From Prauserella cavernicola (lineage in GTDB: Bacteria; Actinomycetota; Actinomycetes; Mycobacteriales; Pseudonocardiaceae), in contig NZ_JAENJH010000006.1 of NCBI RefSeq assembly GCF_016595675.1, positions 186,001-250,000 of the forward strand: DNA of 64,000 nucleotides, in the 5' to 3' direction. How positions within the stretch are numbered: position 1 is the first letter of the stretch; the number at the start of each line of letters is the position of its first letter. The translations under genes were made by a program, and so were the position numbers. This document shows, in pieces, positions 22,757 through 31,980 of the stretch. The notes beneath the pieces were generated by a model that saw only the letters and a list, made by a program, of their open reading frames with translations, did not search any database and was not told the origin of the DNA.

Positions 22757-24493
22757 TCAGCGCTCGGCGCGCAGGGGGACGCTCACGCTGGTGTCGACGG
22801 CCTGCAGGAAGCGGAAGTCGCAGCCTTCTTCCGCCTGGGTGACCTCGTCGACGTAGAGCCGGGCATAACCCCGCTCCGGTCGCGGCCGCGGGGCGACGTC
22901 GGCCGCGCGGCGCTCGAGCTCGTCGTCGTCGACCTCGAGGGTCAGTGACCGCGCGCTGACGGAGAGGGTGATCATGTCGCCGGTGCGGGCGAGCGCGAGC
23001 GGGCCGCCGACCGCGGCCTCGGGCGAGGCGTGCAGCACGATGGTGCCCGCCGCCGTGCCGGACATCCGGCCGTCCGAGATCCGCACGATGTCCTTGACCC
23101 CGGCACGGGCGAGTTTGCGGGGGATCGGGATGTAGCCCGCCTCGGGCATGCCGGGGAACCCGACGGGCCCGATGTTGCGCAGCACCAGCACGTCCGAGGC
23201 CTCGACGTCGAGGTCGTCGCGGTCGATGCGCTCGGCCATGTCGGCGGCGTCCTCGAAGACCACCGCGCGCCCGCGGTGCTCCAGCAGCGCGGGCGTGGCG
23301 GCCGACTGCTTGATGATCGCGCCCGCGGGCGCGAGGTTGCCGTGCAGGACGGCGATGCTGCCGCCACTGTGGATCGGGTTGTCGCGCGGGCGGATCACGT
23401 CCTGGGGGAACGGTTCCGGCGCGTCGTCCAGTTCCTCGCCGAGCGTGCGCCCGGTGACGGTGAGGGGCGTGGGGTCGAGCTGGTCGCGCAGTTCGAGCAT
23501 GAGCCGCTGGACTCCGCCCGCTCGGTGCAGGTCCTCCATGTAGTGCTCGCCGGACGGCTTGAGGTCGACCAGCACCGGGGTGTCGAGGCCCATCGCGTCG
23601 AAGGCGTCGAGGTCGAGGGGGAAGCCGAAGCGTCCCGCGATGGCCGCCAGGTGCACCAGCGCGTTGGTGGATCCGCCCATCGCCAGCAGGATGCGGAAGG
23701 CGTTGGTGAACGCGGCGGGAGTCAGGATCTTGTCGATGGTCAGGTTCTCCGCGGCGATGCCGACGGCGCGCTTGCCGGTGGCCTCGGCCACTCGCATGCG
23801 GTCGGCGGTGACCGCGGGCGGCGTCGCGCTGCCGGGCAGTGCGATGCCGAGTGCCTCGCTCACCGCCGCCATCGTGCTTGCCGTGCCAGCGACGGAGCAC
23901 GTTCCGACGCTGCCGACCAACCTGCCGTTGACCTCGGCGATCTCGTCGGCGTCGATCTCGTCGGCGCGGAACTTGCCCCAGAACGCGCGACAGTCGGTGC
24001 AGGCGCCCACGGTGCGGCCCCGGTGGGAGCCGGTGAGCATCGACCCGGTGACGAGCTGGATCACCGGCTTGCCCGCCGAGGCGGCTCCCATGAGCTGCGC
24101 GGGAACGGTCTTGTCACACCCTCCGATGAGCACGACCGCGTCGAGAGGCAGTGCCCGCAGCATCTCCTCGGTGTCCATCGCCATGAGGTTGCGCAGGAAC
24201 ATGCTGGTCGGGTACGCGAAGCTCTCGTGCACCGAGATCGTCGGGAACGAGATCGGCAGGCCTCCGGAGAGCATGACGCCGCGCTCGATCGCTTCGATGA
24301 GCTGCGGCACGTTGCCGTGGCAGGGGTTGAAGCCGCTCTCGGTGTCGACGATGCCGATGACCGGGCGGTCCAGCGCGTCGTCGCTGTAGCCGGCGCCCTT
24401 GATGAACGCCTTGCGCAGGAAGAGCGCGAACTCGGGGTCACCGTAGCTGGTGAGGTTCGAACGCAGCCCGGACTCCATCGACGGCAATGTCAT
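22757..24493 (-). CDS. IlvD/Edd-family dehydratase (sugar-acid or dihydroxy-acid dehydratase)
   Basis: A 578-residue Fe-S dehydratase. Cluster-binding cysteines are placed as in the family: NPCHGN, GGCDKT and GTCSVAGTAST; AMGGSTNALVHLAAIA, ISDGRMSG and IPIPRKL are further hallmarks. Encoded with GntP and GntR, it more likely acts on gluconate or another aldonate than in branched-chain amino-acid synthesis. The start is uncertain: ATG 24493 follows AAGG closely, ATG 24478 is possible. A perfect 12-base palindrome lies 7 bases upstream of the start. Confidence 0.87.
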   Translation of the reverse strand: MTLPSMESGLRSNLTSYGDPEFALFLRKAFIKGAGYSDDALDRPVIGIVDTESGFNPCHGNVPQLIEAIERGVMLSGGLPISFPTISVHESFAYPTSMFLRNLMAMDTEEMLRALPLDAVVLIGGCDKTVPAQLMGAASAGKPVIQLVTGSMLTGSHRGRTVGACTDCRAFWGKFRADEIDADEIAEVNGRLVGSVGTCSVAGTASTMAAVSEALGIALPGSATPPAVTADRMRVAEATGKRAVGIAAENLTIDKILTPAAFTNAFRILLAMGGSTNALVHLAAIAGRFGFPLDLDAFDAMGLDTPVLVDLKPSGEHYMEDLHRAGGVQRLMLELRDQLDPTPLTVTGRTLGEELDDAPEPFPQDVIRPRDNPIHSGGSIAVLHGNLAPAGAIIKQSAATPALLEHRGRAVVFEDAADMAERIDRDDLDVEASDVLVLRNIGPVGFPGMPEAGYIPIPRKLARAGVKDIVRISDGRMSGTAAGTIVLHASPEAAVGGPLALARTGDMITLSVSARSLTLEVDDDELERRAADVAPRPRPERGYARLYVDEVTQAEEGCDFRFLQAVDTSVSVPLRAER

Positions 24494-24500
24494 CATCCTT

Positions 24501-24512
24501 ATTATCGATAAT
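24501..24512. promoter_or_regulatory. Perfect palindrome before the dehydratase (candidate GntR operator)
   Basis: ATTATCGATAAT is its own reverse complement and is AT-rich in a GC-rich region. It ends 7 bases before the dehydratase start, where a bound repressor would block transcription or translation. Confidence 0.45.
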
Positions 24513-24575
24513 CGAACGCGGGGATTTGACCACACGGTCGCTCCGCTGCGCAAGCCTGTCGGCGAGCTGTGTTAC

Positions 24576-24595
24576 GATACGAAACGTGCCGTATC
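24576..24595. promoter_or_regulatory. Inverted repeat over the TetR start (candidate self-operator)
   Basis: GATACG (24576-24581) and CGTATC (24590-24595) form a perfect inverted repeat with an 8-base spacer that spans the GTG start codon at 24586. TetR repressors commonly bind such sites and control themselves. Confidence 0.5.
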
Positions 24596-25263
24596 CAAAA
24601 GAGTCCGATCGTGCCCGGCCTGGGCGGCCGCGCGATGCCGCGCGCGAAGGCGAGATCCTCGACGTCGTCACCGCGGTGCTGGCCGAGCGCGGGTACGACG
24701 GTGTCAGCTTCGAGGAGGTCGCTCGCCGCGCGGGTGCGTCGAAAGCGACGCTCTACCGGCGCTGGGAGTCCAAGAAGGACATGGTGGTCGCCGCGTTGAA
24801 AGCGGGCCCCGCCCGACGCGACACGGCCGATGACATAGACACGGGCAGTCTTCGAGGCGACCTGCTCGCCCTGTGCGACCGGCTCATCACGACGATGCGC
24901 TCCACGGACGGCCAGACCGCGCTGCTGCTGTTGCAGGCGGGACTGGAGGACCCCGACCTGTGCAACGAGATCGAGCGATCCCTCGGCCCGACCGGTGCCC
25001 GGCTGCCCGACTCGGTGCTGCGGCGTGCCATCGCGCGCGGAGAGCTACCGGCGGGCTCGGCTCCCTTTCCCTACGACGAAGCGGTGGGAGCGGTCCTGCT
25101 CCTGCGCAGGCTCAACGGGCTCAAGATCGATGACGGCTACCTGACGTCTCTCGTCGACTCGATCCTGATTCCCGCGCTCGGGGCTACAGCGCAGCTCGAA
25201 CAACGACTTCCCGCGGGCATCTTCTCCGGACGCCCTGAACCCGAACCGGACCACGACAAGTGA
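24586..25263 (+). CDS. TetR-family transcriptional regulator
   Basis: A 225-residue regulator. GTG 24586 is chosen because the protein then begins PYPKESDRARPGRPRDAARE, directly before the HTH (VVTAVLAERGYDGVSFEEV, ARRAGASKATLYRRWESKKD). No ribosome site is seen, so the transcript may be leaderless. The C-terminal ligand domain has the layout of the TetR_C group with LLLLQAGLEDPDLC. The stop overlaps the hydrolase frame, so the pair is co-expressed and the regulator probably responds to the hydrolase substrate. Confidence 0.88.
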   Translation: MPYPKESDRARPGRPRDAAREGEILDVVTAVLAERGYDGVSFEEVARRAGASKATLYRRWESKKDMVVAALKAGPARRDTADDIDTGSLRGDLLALCDRLITTMRSTDGQTALLLLQAGLEDPDLCNEIERSLGPTGARLPDSVLRRAIARGELPAGSAPFPYDEAVGAVLLLRRLNGLKIDDGYLTSLVDSILIPALGATAQLEQRLPAGIFSGRPEPEPDHDK

Positions 25264-25274
25264 AAGAGCAATCC

Positions 25275-26165
25275 ATGACCTCCCTCTCGATCGAGGACTT
25301 CCGTTACCTGACGCTGCCCGGCGACGCGGACGTCGCGGTGAACGTCGCCGTGGGCGGAAACGGCCCGGCCGTCGTCCTTCTGCACGGCTTCCCTCAGACA
25401 CACCTGATGTGGCGTGACGTCGCCCGCGATCTCGCCACCGACCACACCGTGATCGTTCCCGATCTCCGCGGCTACGGGGACAGCGCGAAGCCCGTTGAAG
25501 AAAGCCCGGAGACGTACTCCAAGCGCACCATGGCGAACGACATCGTTGCCGTGGCACGGGCTCTCGGCCATGATCGGTTCGGCCTGATCGGTCACGACCG
25601 TGGCGCGCTGGTGGGCGTGCGAGCCGGGCTCGATCACCCGGAAACCGTGCGGTATCTCGGTATTCTCGACGTGCTCCCGACCCTGGACACCTGGGACGTC
25701 CTGCACGGCGTGGACGCGAAGGTCGCGTGGCATCTGTATTTGATGGCGCAGCCCGCCGGACTTCCGGAGAAAATGATCCGCGCCGTCGCCGACGAGTTCT
25801 TCGCCTCGTTCCTCGACGCATGGGACACCGACGGCTCGACATTCACACCGGAGATTCGCCGACACTACATCGACAGTTCTGTGCGCGCCGTCGATTCGAT
25901 CGTCGCCGACTACCGCGCCACCGCGGGAATCGACCTGGCCATGGACCGCGAGGATCGCGACGCCGGAAGGACTCTGCCGATGCCCGTCGGGGTCATCTCC
26001 CAGGACTGGGGATCCCAGCTCGGCTTCGACGCCGCGTCCCTCTGGCGCACATGGGCAACGGATTCGACCTACGAACCGATCGACGCCGGACATTTCATGG
26101 CCGAGGAGAAACCCGCCGACATCGCGAGGTTCATCCGCGGTCTGTCCGTCCGCGCCGACGGCTGA
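25275..26165 (+). CDS. Alpha/beta hydrolase, haloalkanoate dehalogenase/epoxide hydrolase type
   Basis: A 296-residue enzyme (GTG 25260, which overlaps the TetR stop as GTGA, is an alternative start). Family motifs are LLHGFPQTHLMWRDVA (oxyanion HGFP), PDLRGYGDSAKP, and the nucleophile elbow IGHDRGALVG, with Asp in place of Ser. The lid region includes W-H-L-Y-L, and the C-terminal DAGHFMAEEKPADIA provides the catalytic His. Asp nucleophile and R-G-Y-G-D fit fluoroacetate dehalogenases and epoxide hydrolases. Soluble; controlled by the preceding TetR gene. Confidence 0.86.
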   Translation: MTSLSIEDFRYLTLPGDADVAVNVAVGGNGPAVVLLHGFPQTHLMWRDVARDLATDHTVIVPDLRGYGDSAKPVEESPETYSKRTMANDIVAVARALGHDRFGLIGHDRGALVGVRAGLDHPETVRYLGILDVLPTLDTWDVLHGVDAKVAWHLYLMAQPAGLPEKMIRAVADEFFASFLDAWDTDGSTFTPEIRRHYIDSSVRAVDSIVADYRATAGIDLAMDREDRDAGRTLPMPVGVISQDWGSQLGFDAASLWRTWATDSTYEPIDAGHFMAEEKPADIARFIRGLSVRADG

Positions 26166-26395
26166 GCCACCGTGACGGACCTGCGGGCGCCGGTCGGGGA
26201 CGCGCGATGCGCCGGGTGAACCGCTTCCGCCGATTCGCACGACCGATCTGAACACCTGTCGAAACGCCCGTCCTGCGAGTTCGACATCGTGCGCTATCAC
26301 GCCGCACTTCGCCCGTCCTACGGTGGTCGGCACACGGCGACGCGACCTGAAATCCGCGCCGGCTCGACGGCAGAGCACAGGACGAGGAGCAGCTC

Positions 26396-28462
26396 ATGGC
26401 GCAGCTTTCCGGTCGGTTGAGGGTCGCGGCGGACGTCGGCGGGACGTTCATCGATTTCGTCGCCGTCGACGAGAACGACACGATCATGGTCGACAAGCAG
26501 CCCGCGAGCGCGGACCGGCTGGTCCAGGAGTTCGCCGCCGGCCTGGCGCGGCTCGGTCCCGGCGAGGCGGTGACGCACCTCGCCCACGGTACGACGACCG
26601 CGATCAACACCATCGTGCAGGAGAAGGGCGCGAGGGTGGGCCTGGTGACCACGAAGGGTTTCCGCGACGTCCTGGAACTGGGCCGCGGCGGGCGCAACGA
26701 GATCTACAACTGGCGGTTCAGCCCGCCCCCGCCGCTGGTGCCACGCGCGCTGCGACTGGAGGTGGACGAACGCACCCTCGCCGACGGGCGGATCCTGACG
26801 GCGGTCTCGCCGGAGCAGGTCGCCGCGATCGCCGACGAACTGGCCGGACTCGAGGTCGAGGCGATCGCCGTCTGCCTGCTGCACTCGTACGCGAACCCCG
26901 AGCACGAGCTGGCGGTCGCCGACGTCCTGCGAGCCAGGCTGCCTGGCGTGTCGGTGACGATGTCGCACGTGGTGGCGCCCGAATGGCGTGAGTTCGAGCG
27001 CACCTCGTCGACGGTGCTGAACGCCTACGTGCACCCGATGTTCGGCACGTACCTGTCGCGGCTGACCGAGCGGCTCAACACGGACGGCTACCGCGCGCCG
27101 CTGGCGATCATGCAGTCCAACGGCGGGGTGCTGTCGGTGCCGCGGGCGCATTCCGTGCCTGTGCGGACGTTGTACTCCGGCCCGGCCGGTGGCGTGGTCG
27201 CGAGCCGGGCACTCGCGGAGTCACTCGGCATCGAGCACGCGATCTGCGCAGACGTCGGCGGGACCACGTTCGATGTCGCACTCGTCGTGGACGGCGACAT
27301 CGTCGAGCGCCACGAGACCCGGTTGCACGAACGGCCGGTGCTCGGGGCGACCGTCGACATCACCTCGATCGGCGCAGGGGGCGGCTCGGTCGCCTGGGTC
27401 GACGCGCGGGGCGCCCTCAAGGTGGGGCCGGAGAGTGCCGGGGCGAAACCGGGTCCGGCCTGCTTCGGCCACGGCGGCACACTGGCGACGGTCACCGACG
27501 CGCAGTTGCTCCTCGGCTTCCTCGACGCGGAGCGGTTTCTCGGCGGCCGGATGAAGCTGGACGTGGCGGCCGCCGAGGCGGCGATCACCAAGCACGTCGC
27601 CGAGCCGCTGGGCCTGTCCCTGACCGAGGCCTGTCTCGGCATCGTCCGGATCGCCGAGACGAACATGGCGAACGCGGTCCGGGCGATCACGGTGCAACGG
27701 GGGCTCGATCCTCGTGAGTTCGCCCTGATCACCTACGGAGGCGGTGGGGGACTGTTCGGCGCGTCGCTGGCGGAGGAACTCGGGGTGCGGCAGGTCGTCG
27801 CGCCGCGAGCGGCCGAGGCGTTCTCCGCCTGGGGCATCCTCGCCAGCGACTACAGCGAGGACCTCAGCGTGACGCGCGTGTTCCAGCTCCAGGAGAACGC
27901 CGTCGACGACGCCGTTCGGGAGCTGACGAACCTGGCTGCCGCCGTCACCGACGGCCTCGCCGACTACGGACTGCCGCGCGACCAGGTGCGCCTGCACCAC
28001 GCCGCGGACGTCCGCTTCGCGGGCCAGCACCACACCGTGACCGTGCCGATCGAGGCCGCCTGGATCGGCGACCCCGCGACCCTTCTGCCCGGCGTCGAGC
28101 AGGCGTTCCGGACGCTGCACACGCGTATGTACGGGCCGCGCACGTCGGACAGCGTCCTCGAGGTGGTGACCCTGCGGGTCCGCGGTTCCGTGCCGGTGCC
28201 CAGACCGCACTGGCCACCGTTGCCGGAACGCGAGCCAGGACCGGCCCGCGAGCATCGGCCGGTCTGCCTCACCGAACGCCACGGGCCGACACCGGTCCAC
28301 GTCCGCGACAGCCTGGCGGTCGGCCAGCGGGTGGGCGGGCCCGCGGTGGTCGAGGAGTGGGCGAACACCGTGCTCGTCCCCGCGGGCTGGGCCGCGCACC
28401 TCGACGAGCACGGCCACCTCCGCCTGTACTCGACCGACGACGCGACGGGAGCCGGACGATGA
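26396..28462 (+). CDS. hyuA: Hydantoinase/oxoprolinase A subunit
   Basis: A 688-residue ATP-dependent amidohydrolase subunit with ATG 26396 and GAGGAG upstream. The ASKHA-type domains show AADVGGTFIDFVAVD at the start, AHGTTTAINTIVQ, SGPAGGVVAS, CADVGGTTFDVALV and GGGGGLFGASLAEEL. HyuA with HyuB hydrolyses hydantoins, 5-oxoproline or related cyclic amides using ATP. Its gene overlaps hyuB (ATGA). The neighbouring gamma-glutamyltransferase-like gene and dipeptide importer make 5-oxoproline or gamma-glutamyl compounds the more likely substrates here. Confidence 0.9.
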   Translation: MAQLSGRLRVAADVGGTFIDFVAVDENDTIMVDKQPASADRLVQEFAAGLARLGPGEAVTHLAHGTTTAINTIVQEKGARVGLVTTKGFRDVLELGRGGRNEIYNWRFSPPPPLVPRALRLEVDERTLADGRILTAVSPEQVAAIADELAGLEVEAIAVCLLHSYANPEHELAVADVLRARLPGVSVTMSHVVAPEWREFERTSSTVLNAYVHPMFGTYLSRLTERLNTDGYRAPLAIMQSNGGVLSVPRAHSVPVRTLYSGPAGGVVASRALAESLGIEHAICADVGGTTFDVALVVDGDIVERHETRLHERPVLGATVDITSIGAGGGSVAWVDARGALKVGPESAGAKPGPACFGHGGTLATVTDAQLLLGFLDAERFLGGRMKLDVAAAEAAITKHVAEPLGLSLTEACLGIVRIAETNMANAVRAITVQRGLDPREFALITYGGGGGLFGASLAEELGVRQVVAPRAAEAFSAWGILASDYSEDLSVTRVFQLQENAVDDAVRELTNLAAAVTDGLADYGLPRDQVRLHHAADVRFAGQHHTVTVPIEAAWIGDPATLLPGVEQAFRTLHTRMYGPRTSDSVLEVVTLRVRGSVPVPRPHWPPLPEREPGPAREHRPVCLTERHGPTPVHVRDSLAVGQRVGGPAVVEEWANTVLVPAGWAAHLDEHGHLRLYSTDDATGAGR

Positions 28463-30072
28463 CGTCGACGCAGTCCACCGGGACCGACCCGGTCACCCGC
28501 GAGGTGATCGGCAGTGCGCTGGTCACCACCGCCCACGAGATGAACAACATCATCGTGCGCACCGCGTTCAACCCGCTTCTCTACGACACCAAGGACTTCG
28601 CGGTCGCGGTGCTGTCGCCCACGGGTGAGCTGTGGGCGGAGGACCCCGGGCTGACCATCTTCATCGGCTGTCTGCCCGCGACGATCAAGACGGGACTGGT
28701 CAAGCACGGCCCGGAGCACTACCGGGCCGGCGACATGTTCATCGTCAACGACCCCTACCTGACCGGAACGCACATCTCCGACACGACGGTGTACGCCCCG
28801 GTCGTCCACAATGGAGCACTGGTGGCGTTCGTCGCGGTGACGGCTCACTGGGCCGACGTCGGTGGCCGGACCCCGGGCGGCTGGGACATGACGTCCACCG
28901 AGCTCTACCAGGAGGGGCTCTGTTTCGGTCACCAGCGACTCGTCGACCGGGACGAGCCGGTGGGTGACCTGCTCGACCTGATCGCGGGCAACGTCCGCTT
29001 TCCCGAGATGGTCCGTGGTGACCTCGACGCGCAGATCGCCGCCTGCAGGGTGGGCGCGGACAGGGTCGCCGCACTGTGCGAGCGCTACGGTGCGGCCACG
29101 GTCGAGAGCTCGATGGACGAGATCGTTCGGGGCACCGCCGAGACGATCGCCCAGCAGATCCGCGCGCTGCCCGACGCCACGTTCACCCAGTCCGTCGAGA
29201 TGGACTTCGACGGCATCGACCCGGAGATCAGACCCCGCCTGTCGGTCAGCCTCACCGTGGAGGGTGAGCGCATCCGCGCCTCCTTCGAGGGCACCAGCGG
29301 GGTGTCCCAGGGATCGATGAACTGCACCGGCATCGGCACCAGCAGCAGTGTCCTCGCCGCCATCAAGGGCCTGCTCGCCCCGACCGAACCGACCAACGCG
29401 GGCCATCTCGTCAACGTCGACATCGAGCTGCCGGAGTCCTCGCTCGTCAATCCCGCCCGGCCTGCCGGATCGGACGCGTTCGGACTGGTGGCCGTGGCGA
29501 TCTCGGAACTGACCCAGCTGGCACTGGCTCCGCTGTTCCCGGACACCAGCCGGGCCGGTTCCTACCAGCTGTTCGGGCTGTACCTCTTCCGCATCGACCC
29601 GAGCGCGGGGGAGCCGTTCATCCTCATCGACCCCATCGACGGCGGACACGGCGGGCACAGCCAGGGGCACGGAACCACGGCGATCTTCATGGGCGACGGG
29701 GACACGCTCAACCTGCCCGCCGAGGTGATGGAGAACCAGTACCCCATCCGGTGCCTGCAGTACGCGCTGGCCGAGGACTCGGCGGGGGACGGGAGCGCCC
29801 GCGGCGGATACGGCGTGGTCCGCGACTACCAGGTCCTCGAGGCCGGGACGCTGCTGAAGTACTCCAACGAGAACACCCTGGACGTGCTCGCCCGTGGTGC
29901 CGAGGGCGGCGGCACGGGCCGGCCCAGCTACCTCGTGCTGCGACCGGGAACCGACAGCGAAGAGGTACTCCTGCGCCGGACCAACGACGCGGGCGTGCTG
30001 CGCCCGAACGACGTGGTGCGGGCGGTGTCCGGAGGCGGCGGGGGCTGGGGCCGTCCACTCGGGCACGACTGA
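28459..30072 (+). CDS. hyuB: Hydantoinase/oxoprolinase B subunit
   Basis: A 537-residue HyuB subunit, ATG 28459 overlapping hyuA. It opens PVTREVIGSALVTTAHEMNN and contains MFIVNDPYLTGTHISDTTVY, ADVGGRTPGGW and FEGTSGVSQGSMNCT. The end is the typical VVRAVSGGGGGWGRPLGHD. It has the usual length of a separate B subunit. It works only with HyuA and is cytoplasmic. About 170 bases separate it from the DUF885 gene, possibly with a promoter. Confidence 0.9.
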   Translation: MTSTQSTGTDPVTREVIGSALVTTAHEMNNIIVRTAFNPLLYDTKDFAVAVLSPTGELWAEDPGLTIFIGCLPATIKTGLVKHGPEHYRAGDMFIVNDPYLTGTHISDTTVYAPVVHNGALVAFVAVTAHWADVGGRTPGGWDMTSTELYQEGLCFGHQRLVDRDEPVGDLLDLIAGNVRFPEMVRGDLDAQIAACRVGADRVAALCERYGAATVESSMDEIVRGTAETIAQQIRALPDATFTQSVEMDFDGIDPEIRPRLSVSLTVEGERIRASFEGTSGVSQGSMNCTGIGTSSSVLAAIKGLLAPTEPTNAGHLVNVDIELPESSLVNPARPAGSDAFGLVAVAISELTQLALAPLFPDTSRAGSYQLFGLYLFRIDPSAGEPFILIDPIDGGHGGHSQGHGTTAIFMGDGDTLNLPAEVMENQYPIRCLQYALAEDSAGDGSARGGYGVVRDYQVLEAGTLLKYSNENTLDVLARGAEGGGTGRPSYLVLRPGTDSEEVLLRRTNDAGVLRPNDVVRAVSGGGGGWGRPLGHD

Positions 30073-30242
30073 GGCGTCCGGTTCGACGGTCGTCGAGATG
30101 ACGGCGACGAGGGTTTGCCTCTCGCCGATTGTTCGCCGCTGTCGGCGGCCATACGGTCAGGGCACCCGGAGATCGGGTGCGATCGGACTCACCCCGTCCC
30201 CGGACGGGCGCTCTCGCACTGAACCTGACGAAGGGACACCCG

Positions 30243-31967
30243 GTGAGCGATGACCAGAGCACCATCGATGCGAAGGCAGGCCCCGTCGATCGGCTGGGGC
30301 AGGAGTACTTCGAGCTCTTCGTGTCCGCGCACCCGTTCACGGCGACGACGTTCGGCGTACCCGGCCACGACGCGGAGGTGCCGGACGTCTCGGCCGAGGC
30401 GCAGGCCGAGCTGGGGCGCCGGATGGCGAGCATCCGCGACCGGGCCGCGGCGCTGAGCCCGGAGCGGCTCGACGACACCGACCGCACCTCGCGCGCGCTG
30501 GTCATGCACGACGCACAGGCGGTGGTGAACACGGTCCAGGCTCGCGAGAGCGAGTGGCAGCTTGGAAGTCTGACCGGCGCCGCGTCCGCCGTGCTCGGCA
30601 CCGTTCCGAAGGCCGTGCTGACCGATGCGCGCAAGGCCGCGGACTACGCCGAACGCTGCGCACGGTTGCCGTCCTACGTCGAGGCCTCGGCCGAGGCGCT
30701 GCGCCGCGGAATGGGCGACGGCCTGGTGGCGAGCCGCAGGCTCGTCGAGTCGACGATCGCCACGATCGACGGCTACCTCGGCGCCGCAACGGATGTCGAC
30801 CCGCTGCTGACTCCGCTGGAACAGGTGGAGGACGCCGCAGTGCGCGAACGGGTGCGCGACGCCGTGACCGGCGGCGTCCGACCGGCGATGGCGCGCCTGC
30901 GCGACGTGCTGCGGGCCGAGCTGCTGCCCGTGGCCAGGCCGGACGAGAAGTGCGGCGTTCTGCACCTGCCCGGCGGTGAGGACATCTACCGGAGGCTGGT
31001 CGAGCAGCACACGACGACCACCCGGACACCGGAGGACCTGCACGAGACCGGTCTGCGACTCGCGGAGCAACTCCGGGAGGAGTTCGCCGAGCTGGGCGGC
31101 CGGGTGCTGGGCACGAGCGACTTCGCCGAGGTGACGGCGCGGCTTCGCGACGACGAGGCCCTGCGCTACGCGTCGGCGGAGCAGATCGTGACCGATGCTC
31201 GGGCTGCGCTGCGCCGGGCCGAGGAGGCGGTGCCGGACTGGTTCGGCAGGAGGCACCGTGCGCCGTGTGAGGTCGACCGGATGAACTCCGCCGAGGCTGA
31301 GACGTCGGTGCTCGGCTACTACCAGCCGCCCGCGTGGGACGGCAGCAGGCCGGGCCGGTGCTGGCTGAACACGTCGAATCCCGGCAGCCGGGCCCGGTAC
31401 GAGTGCGAGACCCTGACCTTCCACGAGACCGTGCCAGGGCACCATCTGCAGTTCGCGCTCGCCCAGGAGCTGGAAGAGCTGCCCGCGTACCGGCGCTTTG
31501 CCTACGTCACGGCCTACGGCGAGGGCTGGGGGCTCTACACCGAGCGGCTCGCCGACGAGATGGGGCTCTACTCCAGCGATCTCGCGCGGTTCGGGATGGT
31601 GTCGTTCGACGCCTGGCGTGCGGCCCGGCTCGTGGTCGACACCGGCCTGCACTCCGCGGGGTGGTCCCGCCGGCAGGCGATCGACTATCTGTGGGAGAGC
31701 ACGGCGTTGTCGATGGGCAACGTCGTCAACGAGGTCGACCGCTACATCAGCATGCCCGGCCAGGCACTGGCCTACATGACCGGACGGCTGGAGATCGCCC
31801 GGCTGCGCGAGCTCGCGCAGTCTCGCCTCGGGTCCCGGTTCGACATCACGGCGTTCCACGACATCGTGCTCGGCAGTGGCTCGATCCCGCTGTCGCAGCT
31901 CGCCGACACGGTCGACCGTCTGCTCGACGGCACGGCCGCACCCGCCGACACCGTCATCGCGGACTGA
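30243..31967 (+). CDS. DUF885 family zinc metallopeptidase-like protein
   Basis: A 574-residue DUF885 protein. GTG 30243 is chosen for the AAGGGA 8 bases upstream. The helical body ends in the family metal-site region TFHETVPGHHLQFA (H-E-T-V-P-G-H-H), followed by AYGEGWGLYTERLADEMG, which gives the downstream Glu. MPGQALAYMTGR near the C-terminus is also typical. No signal peptide is present, so it is cytoplasmic. DUF885 members behave as metallopeptidases; here it could cut imported di- or oligopeptides. It is 13 bases from the gamma-glutamyltransferase-like gene. Confidence 0.85.
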   Translation: MSDDQSTIDAKAGPVDRLGQEYFELFVSAHPFTATTFGVPGHDAEVPDVSAEAQAELGRRMASIRDRAAALSPERLDDTDRTSRALVMHDAQAVVNTVQARESEWQLGSLTGAASAVLGTVPKAVLTDARKAADYAERCARLPSYVEASAEALRRGMGDGLVASRRLVESTIATIDGYLGAATDVDPLLTPLEQVEDAAVRERVRDAVTGGVRPAMARLRDVLRAELLPVARPDEKCGVLHLPGGEDIYRRLVEQHTTTTRTPEDLHETGLRLAEQLREEFAELGGRVLGTSDFAEVTARLRDDEALRYASAEQIVTDARAALRRAEEAVPDWFGRRHRAPCEVDRMNSAEAETSVLGYYQPPAWDGSRPGRCWLNTSNPGSRARYECETLTFHETVPGHHLQFALAQELEELPAYRRFAYVTAYGEGWGLYTERLADEMGLYSSDLARFGMVSFDAWRAARLVVDTGLHSAGWSRRQAIDYLWESTALSMGNVVNEVDRYISMPGQALAYMTGRLEIARLRELAQSRLGSRFDITAFHDIVLGSGSIPLSQLADTVDRLLDGTAAPADTVIAD

Positions 31968-31980
31968 AGGGGTTTCCACA

